A stretch of 26,394 bases of DNA, from NCBI GenBank assembly GCA_041686485.1, contig JAWLDT010000033.1, positions 1-26,394 on the forward strand, written 5' to 3'. How positions within the stretch are numbered: the first letter of the stretch is position 1; each line of letters opens with the position of its first letter. The translations under genes were made by a program, and so were the position numbers. The notes beneath the pieces are model-generated. The model was not told where the DNA came from and ran no database searches. It saw only the letters and a program-made list of their open reading frames with translations. Below are positions 21,545-26,394 of this stretch, piece after piece. This DNA is from PUPG01 sp041686485 (GTDB lineage: Bacteria; Bacteroidota; Bacteroidia; Bacteroidales; UBA7960).

Positions 21545-23167
21545 ATGAAATCAAGATCTATTCTCCGTCACCCGTCGCCCATCCTGATGTTTAGTACGCT
21601 TTTGGTTCTTTTTCTGGTTTTCTCCTGCCAGCCTTCAGGTCAACGTACGCAAGAGGTCGGCACCGATGCGTTCCCTTTGCATGAGATGGATATGGAAGAA
21701 CTCCGGGAAGCCTACCAGACAGGGCGTTTTTCGGTTGAGGAGGTGGTCCGGCTCTACCTTGACCGTATAGAAGCCATCGACAGCAATGGTCCGGCCCTGA
21801 ATTCAATGATCACGATCAATCCGGATGCTATTGAGATTGCCGGGTCGCTGGATCGAGAGCTTCAGGAAGGAACCTCGAGGGGGCCATTGCATGGCATTCC
21901 TGTGGTGTTGAAAGACAATATTGATACCCACGATAAGATGCCTACCACTGCCGGGTCACGGGCGCTGGCCAACTCTTATCCGTTGCAGGACAGCTTCGTG
22001 GCACAGAAGCTGCGCGAAGCCGGAGCGGTTATCCTGGGTAAGGCTAACCTGAGCGAATGGGCCAACTTCCGGGGGCAAATGTCCAGCAGTGGCTGGAGTG
22101 GTGTTGGCGGCCAGACAAAAAATCCGTATGTGTTAGACCGTAACCCTTGCGGATCAAGCTCGGGTTCCGCAGTAGCCGCCTCCGCGAACCTTGCCATGTT
22201 TGCCATCGGCACCGAAACCAATGGCTCCATCGTTTGTCCGTCGCAGGCTAACGGTGTTGTCGGTGTGAAACCCACCGTTGGACTGGTGAGTCGCAGCGGC
22301 ATCATACCGATTTCCCATTCAATGGATATTGCCGGACCCATGGCACGTTCGGTGAAAGATGCCGCCACAGCCCTGGGTGCCCTTACCGGCGTTGACCCCG
22401 ATGACGAGAAATCACTTCTGAGTGAAGGGAATTTTTATGAAGATTATACCCGGTTCCTGAAAGAAGATGGTCTCGACGGGAAGCGTATCGGTCGGTTTAC
22501 GGCTCCCGAAGGACAAAATTTTAAGGTAGATACCCTGATGGATAACGCCGTGGCTTTTATGGAGTCACAGGGCGCTGTTATCGTGGATGTGCCACAAATT
22601 TCTGCCGCTAATACAGGCATGCATGCTTTCCAGGTGATGCTCTATGAATATAAGGATGGTCTGAACCGCTATTTCGCCTCCCTGGGTCCGGATGCACCCA
22701 TTCAAAGCCTGGAAGAGCTGATCGCCTTCAACGAAGCTGACTCCATTACCCTGCGCCACTACAATCAGCGCTACCTGGAGCTGGCAAAGGAAAAGGATGA
22801 TCTCGACGCGGAGGAGTACAGGGAAGCCCTGGCGGCCATGCACAAAGGCAGCCGGGAAGAAGGTATCGACAGCATTATGGATCTGCATGATCTGGATGCC
22901 ATCATTGCCCCAACCGGCAGTCCGGCCTGGAAAACCGACCTGATCAATGGCGACAGCTTTCAGCTTGGCAGCTCCTCTCCTGCGGCACATGCCGGGTATC
23001 CCAACGTTACCCTTCCCATGGGGTATGTGAATGGATTGCCGGTCGGGATCTCCATCTTTGGCCGTGCATGGAGCGAGCCGGTGCTGCTTGAGATCGCCTA
23101 TGCTTACGAACAGGGAACGGGCCACCGGCAAGCACCGAAGTTCCTGGAAGAGGATGTGTTTGAATAG
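21545..23167 (+). CDS. Lipoprotein amidase of the amidase-signature family
   Basis: The start is set at ATG 21545 (540 residues). An upstream TTG in frame would add 8 residues, but ATG gives a normal lipoprotein signal with lipobox LVFS-Cys28. The amidase-signature Ser-cisSer-Lys triad is complete: Lys123 (VLKDNID), cis-Ser205 (CGSSSGSAVAAS) and nucleophile Ser228 (GTETNGSIVCPS). The family hydrolyses amides, such as peptide amides or aryl-acylamides; a mutant-free triad and full length imply activity. As a lipoprotein it acts at the envelope. No operon partner is seen; a cysteine-synthase remnant follows. Confidence 0.93.
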   Translation: MKSRSILRHPSPILMFSTLLVLFLVFSCQPSGQRTQEVGTDAFPLHEMDMEELREAYQTGRFSVEEVVRLYLDRIEAIDSNGPALNSMITINPDAIEIAGSLDRELQEGTSRGPLHGIPVVLKDNIDTHDKMPTTAGSRALANSYPLQDSFVAQKLREAGAVILGKANLSEWANFRGQMSSSGWSGVGGQTKNPYVLDRNPCGSSSGSAVAASANLAMFAIGTETNGSIVCPSQANGVVGVKPTVGLVSRSGIIPISHSMDIAGPMARSVKDAATALGALTGVDPDDEKSLLSEGNFYEDYTRFLKEDGLDGKRIGRFTAPEGQNFKVDTLMDNAVAFMESQGAVIVDVPQISAANTGMHAFQVMLYEYKDGLNRYFASLGPDAPIQSLEELIAFNEADSITLRHYNQRYLELAKEKDDLDAEEYREALAAMHKGSREEGIDSIMDLHDLDAIIAPTGSPAWKTDLINGDSFQLGSSSPAAHAGYPNVTLPMGYVNGLPVGISIFGRAWSEPVLLEIAYAYEQGTGHRQAPKFLEEDVFE

Positions 23168-23184
23168 GCACCGCTTTCAAACAA

Positions 23185-23463
23185 TTATTCTTCAGTGGCA
23201 TAGGCGCCGGATTCATCCCTGAAACACCGGACAGGGGAATCATTGATGAGATGGTTCTGGCTGAAGAGGAGGAATCCTATGCCATGGTGAAGCGCGCAGC
23301 CCGTGAAGAAGGGATCCTGGTCGGCATATCCTCAGGTGCTTCGCTGGCTGCCGTCCAAAAGAAACTTCAGAAGATCGGTTCTCCCGCCCGTATTCTCACC
23401 TTTGCCTATGACAGCGGGGAAAGGTATTTGTCTGTTAAACCCTTGTGGGGCGAGGCCGAATGA
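23185..23463 (+). pseudogene. C-terminal remnant of cysteine synthase (CysK/CysM-like)
   Basis: In frame from about 23197 the translation GIGAGFIPE...IIDEMV, then AREEGILVGISSGASLAA and DSGERYLS to the stop at 23461-23463 is the last approximately 90 residues of an O-acetylserine sulfhydrylase. Family members have about 305 residues. The PLP lysine, substrate loop and phosphate-binding glycine loop are all missing, and the frame is closed upstream by a TGA at 23161. The ATG at 23251 is an internal codon, not a start. It abuts the amidase gene, so a recombination or deletion probably joined the amidase to the tail of a lost cysK. Confidence 0.85.
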
Positions 23464-23494
23464 TGTTCATGTAGCCTCCTGTCCTTTCGACGGG

Positions 23495-24925
23495 TTATTC
23501 AATGCCATCCAGCCACTCTTTCTGGTCCTGTGCCTGCTGTTCCTGGTCCTGCAGCTCCCTGAGCTGACCGGCTTTCTTGTCCAGCGCTGCCCGCATCATT
23601 TGTAGCTGATGCTGTAGGGTTTCCACCTCTCCGGAAAAGCGGTCGAGCACCTGTATGTCTTCGAGCTTGTGTTCCATCAGGCGTATTTCTTCCATGTCCT
23701 TCTCCATGGAGGTCTCCAGCTCTTCCATCTTAGTGCGCAGATCAGACAACTTGCTCTCCACTTTTAGCTCGTGAATGTCTTTTTTGGCGGCAATGTGCTC
23801 ATTTATCCGGTTATTGAGGGTGTCGAAGGCAGATTGTAGTTTGGAATAAAGGCTTTCCCGTTCCTCCTTGCGCATGCGGCGGCCTTTGAAATCTTTTTGA
23901 ACCCTGATCAGGAAGTGTTTGGTTTTCTTGAACTCCCTGGAGGTCCTGGCAAGCTTGGTGGCTTTATCAACCAATGGTTTCAGTTGCTCAACGGATTCGT
24001 CAGCAGCTTGTTCGAACGTTTCCTGTTCCTTGCTGCGTTTGGCTTTGAGGCTGTCAAACAGCAACTGCAGTTCGGCATAAAGGTCTTCCCGCCGGCTTTT
24101 CTCGAGGGTAAGGTCGCGAAACGCCTGTTGTATGTCAAGCAGCAACTGCCAGTTCTCCTTAAAGAACTGGTTGTTCTCGATTTGTTCAGTGGCATGTTCC
24201 AGTTGTTGTTCAATAAAAGCGGCATTCGCATCCGACTCTTCACGAAAAGCCTGCTGGCGCTCCTCTTTTCGGATCTTTGCGATGGCAAACCCTTCATCCA
24301 GCAATTCAAAAAGTTGCTTCCGGTGGGCAGGGATCAGGTCTTCCTGCCGCACGCTGTCAGCTATTTCTTTGAGCCCTGACCAGAGGGTGTCAAGATCTGC
24401 CTTCTCTGCCGCGTCAACCAATCGGGCTACTTCTTTATGAAGCTCTTCAAACCTGGTTTCCGATGTGGCTATCTTTTTTGCTTTTGCTTCTTCCCGGCGT
24501 TTTTTCACGATGTCGAATAGTTCCTGAAGCCCCGCATAGAGGGTTTCTCTCTGGTGGGAACGCATCCGCCGGCCCCGGAAATCATCCTGAAGTGCCAGCA
24601 GCTTTTCCCATGCTTCTTCAAGGTCATCCGGGTTATCCTGTACAAAGTCAATGCATTCGTATAGCCTTCCTTTTAAATAGCCATGATTGTCATCCGCCTC
24701 CTGTTCAAATTGTTGCTGCTCCTTTTCCTGCAACTCCCTGATGCGATCAAAGAGTTGCTGGACTTTCTGCTTCAGGTCTGATTTATCGGATGCTTCCAGA
24801 TCAGCTGCGTTGAGATCACGCTGGAGGTCAATCAGCTCATTTTTCTTGTCTTTGACATTCTGATCATTCAGTTCCGATGCGATGTTGTCTACTGTCGTAT
24901 GAAATGCGTTGGCTGACATGGTCAA
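23495..24925 (-). CDS. Cytoplasmic helical protein with five approximately 77-residue DUF349-like repeats
   Basis: A 476-residue, highly charged, all-helical protein without signal or membrane segments. A unit resembling L-x-x-[IL]-Q-x-x-F-[RK]-x-R-R-M-x-x-x-x-R-E-x-L-Y-x-x-L-Q-x-L-F-D recurs five times, starting near residues 31, 109, 185, 261 and 338. Copies 2 and 5 are nearly identical (LQDDFRGRRMR..RETLY and VQKDFKGRRMR..RESLY). This matches the DUF349 helical repeat style. Residues 380-476 are a long coiled coil with a Gln-rich end. Function is unknown; I infer a scaffold. It converges on the cysteine-synthase remnant with only 31 bp between. Confidence 0.85.
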   Translation of the reverse strand: MTMSANAFHTTVDNIASELNDQNVKDKKNELIDLQRDLNAADLEASDKSDLKQKVQQLFDRIRELQEKEQQQFEQEADDNHGYLKGRLYECIDFVQDNPDDLEEAWEKLLALQDDFRGRRMRSHQRETLYAGLQELFDIVKKRREEAKAKKIATSETRFEELHKEVARLVDAAEKADLDTLWSGLKEIADSVRQEDLIPAHRKQLFELLDEGFAIAKIRKEERQQAFREESDANAAFIEQQLEHATEQIENNQFFKENWQLLLDIQQAFRDLTLEKSRREDLYAELQLLFDSLKAKRSKEQETFEQAADESVEQLKPLVDKATKLARTSREFKKTKHFLIRVQKDFKGRRMRKEERESLYSKLQSAFDTLNNRINEHIAAKKDIHELKVESKLSDLRTKMEELETSMEKDMEEIRLMEHKLEDIQVLDRFSGEVETLQHQLQMMRAALDKKAGQLRELQDQEQQAQDQKEWLDGIE

Positions 24926-25682
24926 AATCGTTTAGCGCTTACAAGTGTTTTTATCGTGTAATTCTCAAGGCCCTCCCGGAGAAACCCGTCACCGGCTCCT
25001 TTATGCACTACCGCCGAAATCTTTAATCTTAACTTCTTCATCGGCATTGTAGTATGATCCTGAGAAATGCATCTTCGATTATCATTGATCAGATTGCCTG
25101 TAGCGGCAAATGATTATATTGTGCTTTATCAGACAATCAAATGTATGAATAATCTTTTGGTTTATTTTAAGACGCGAACCGGTTAGTCATCCTGTGCTGC
25201 GAATGTGCCGATTCAGCTTGTTGAACAGGATGGCTTACCCCCCGCTGCTTTTTCTGTTGATGACCTTTTCCTGTCTTATGCTATTTTTTATTAGGGGATT
25301 TACAAAAAACCCGAAAACAACGTCATATTTTGACGTATCGGTGGCTTATACAGGCTGCTCGCAACATGTAAAAGGGAATAAATCCCGGTTTAATGGTAAA
25401 TTTTTTTGTAAAAATCAGTATGTTTGAGGTTGCAGAAAGCCCGGGTTTGCGCTGATTGATACTGAATGAGGAAGCCGGAAAGTTGTTTGAGTTATTTCTC
25501 CGGAAAAAGGCAACGCAAAAAAGTACAACGAATAATGATAGTTTATGTATATCTCACGACCGTTTAGGTTAATATAATGCGCTCGCAGAAAAATTTGGAT
25601 GGTTTTCTTATGCTTTACTATAAAAAATTGCTACATTGAAGGTGTTAGTGTAATACCTTCTTTTATGCTGAATCATTAAAAA
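24926..25682. other. Long intergenic region without a recognised gene
   Basis: About 750 bp between the repeat protein and the transposase. A plus-strand frame of 77 codons from a GTG at 25194 contains a hydrophobic stretch but no convincing start, no ribosome-binding site and no known similarity, so it is not called. Otherwise the DNA is AT-rich; no tRNA and no strong terminator was seen. The promoters for the two flanking divergent genes should lie here. Confidence 0.6.
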
Positions 25683-26394
25683 ATGGATAAATTCTGTAAC
25701 AAATACCGTATTCCATCCGCCCGGCTGCCAGGTTGGAATTATGCCTGGTGTGCACGGTATTTCGTGACAATCTGCACTGCGAACAGAGAATGGTTTTTCG
25801 GAAATGTCGTCAACGGCAGAATGGAATTGTCGAAAATTGGTAGAATTGTAGAATCTGAATGGGTAAAAACCTTTACAATGCGTCCCGACATGCAATTGGA
25901 AATGGGGGAATATGTCACCATGCCAAACCATTTTCATGCAATAATCATTATCGGTCAAAATACATACAATACCCCGGATTGCGAAATGGGTGGTGTTGGG
26001 AATGCGGGTAATGCCGACCATGTCGTCATCGATGGTAATAACGGTAATCGTAGGCATGGTTGCAATATCATTCATGGTGTTAATGTTAGAAATGTGGGTA
26101 ATGTCGGTAATTGTTACGGCGGCGTGGATGGCGGGAATGGTGGTCATCCCGGCCATTGCGGTCATAACGGCAATGGTTGTTTTGTTGGTCGACGTTGTGG
26201 TGGTAGAGACGCAATGCATTGCGTCTCTACAAAAACCACCAACGCGTCGACCAACCCGTCGACCAACGCGTCCACCAACGCGTCGACCAACGCGTCGACC
26301 AACCCGTCGACCAACGCGTCGACCAACGCGTCGACCAACCCGTCCACCAACCCGTCCACCAACGCGTCCACCAACCGAAACGCCAATATTTCCA
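25683..26394 (+). CDS. RAYT / Y1-type HUH transposase, 3' end outside the window
   Basis: The frame from ATG 25683 stays open for 237 codons to the window edge. Residues 1-98 are a normal REP-associated tyrosine transposase N-terminus: YRIPSARLPGWNYAWCARYFVTICTANRE, LSKIGRIVESEW and MGEYVTMPNHFHAIIIIG with the HUH histidines His83 and His85. The catalytic tyrosine should lie beyond the window. From residue 100 an unusual insertion follows: a Gly/Asn/His/Val-rich stretch (102-165), the segment RDAMHCVST encoded by a perfect palindrome, then eleven four-residue repeats (TNAS/TNPS). RAYTs excise or process REP palindromes. Insertion of this size between the HUH motif and the tyrosine could impair it, so the gene may be decaying. 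Confidence 0.88.
   Translation, partial: MDKFCNKYRIPSARLPGWNYAWCARYFVTICTANREWFFGNVVNGRMELSKIGRIVESEWVKTFTMRPDMQLEMGEYVTMPNHFHAIIIIGQNTYNTPDCEMGGVGNAGNADHVVIDGNNGNRRHGCNIIHGVNVRNVGNVGNCYGGVDGGNGGHPGHCGHNGNGCFVGRRCGGRDAMHCVSTKTTNASTNPSTNASTNASTNASTNPSTNASTNASTNPSTNPSTNASTNRNANIS
26203..26230. repeat. Perfect 28-bp palindrome inside the transposase gene
   Basis: The arms GTAGAGACGCAATG and CATTGCGTCTCTAC are exact reverse complements with no loop. The flanks 26185-26202 and 26236-26254 extend it as an imperfect longer hairpin (TTGGTCGACG on the left, CGTCGACCAA on the right). It reads through in frame as RDAMHCVST. Confidence 0.97.
26238..26369 (+). repeat. 12-bp minisatellite, eleven units, in frame
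   Basis: Eleven consecutive 12-mers of the form ACCAAC[G/C]CGTC[G/C], each encoding Thr-Asn-(Ala/Pro)-Ser. Variation occurs only at the seventh and twelfth positions. It is followed by a partial unit. The reverse strand reads as a Val-Asp-Ala/Gly-Leu repeat, which is a shadow. Confidence 0.97.

Noticed and set aside
25194..25427. Small plus-strand gene of 77 codons with a hydrophobic segment
   Set aside because: It has a GTG start, no ribosome-binding site and no recognisable similarity, in AT-rich DNA. Too weak to call.
26238..26369. CRISPR array
   Set aside because: The units are 12 bp, contiguous and without spacers, and they encode a regular peptide repeat.
25608..26386. Minus-strand frames with Thr/Ile-rich and Val-Asp-Ala-Leu repeats
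   Set aside because: These are antisense shadows of the transposase gene and its minisatellite; the plus strand has the HUH motif.

Overview
The window looks like a metagenome-assembled scaffold from Bacteroidota or a close relative (Balneolota-like). The evidence is the gene content (secreted metalloprotease with beta-propeller and barrel, DCC thiol-disulfide protein, YtxH stress protein, RAYT transposase), weak Shine-Dalgarno signals and several TAnnTTTG promoter boxes. There are two 100-N scaffold gaps (11110-11209 and 18721-18820), and both fall in repetitive DNA. No rRNA, tRNA or CRISPR array was seen.

Region 1 (46-10148, all minus strand) is the functional core. Reading right to left it encodes an NMT1-type periplasmic binding protein, a dCache-HAMP-PP2C (SpoIIE/RsbU-like) phosphatase, an RsbW-like anti-sigma kinase, a STAS antagonist, a PrsW-type intramembrane protease, an ECF sigma factor, its membrane anti-sigma factor, a membrane-anchored protein with about ten D-x-E-Q-L repeats, and a large exported gluzincin metalloprotease. 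From the binding protein to PrsW the genes are 3-16 bp apart or overlap by 4 bp, and the sigma gene starts 33 bp after PrsW. No ABC permease or ATPase is present. My inference is one signalling unit: the ligand is sensed outside the membrane, partner switching relays it, and PrsW plus the ECF/anti-sigma pair give a second, proteolytic switch.

Region 2 (10252-17861, minus strand) holds a DCC-family thiol protein, a repeat-rich intergenic stretch with the first gap, a striking fusion of an SBP_bac_3 sensor domain to a TRIC-type seven-helix channel with a long cytoplasmic tail, three small exported or membrane proteins of uncertain function, and a 900-residue secreted serine hydrolase.

Region 3 (17987-23463, plus strand) holds YtxH, a hairpin-rich noncoding stretch, the second gap, an SDR enzyme without its catalytic tyrosine coupled to an SRPBCC protein, an EamA transporter, an amidase-signature lipoprotein and the C-terminal remnant of a cysteine synthase. 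Region 4 (23495-26394) has a minus-strand protein with five approximately 77-residue helical repeats, a long gap without a gene, and a RAYT (Y1 HUH) transposase running off the window. That transposase gene contains a perfect 28-bp palindrome and a 12-bp minisatellite in frame. REP-like hairpins, heptamer repeats and octamer repeats fill the intergenic DNA.
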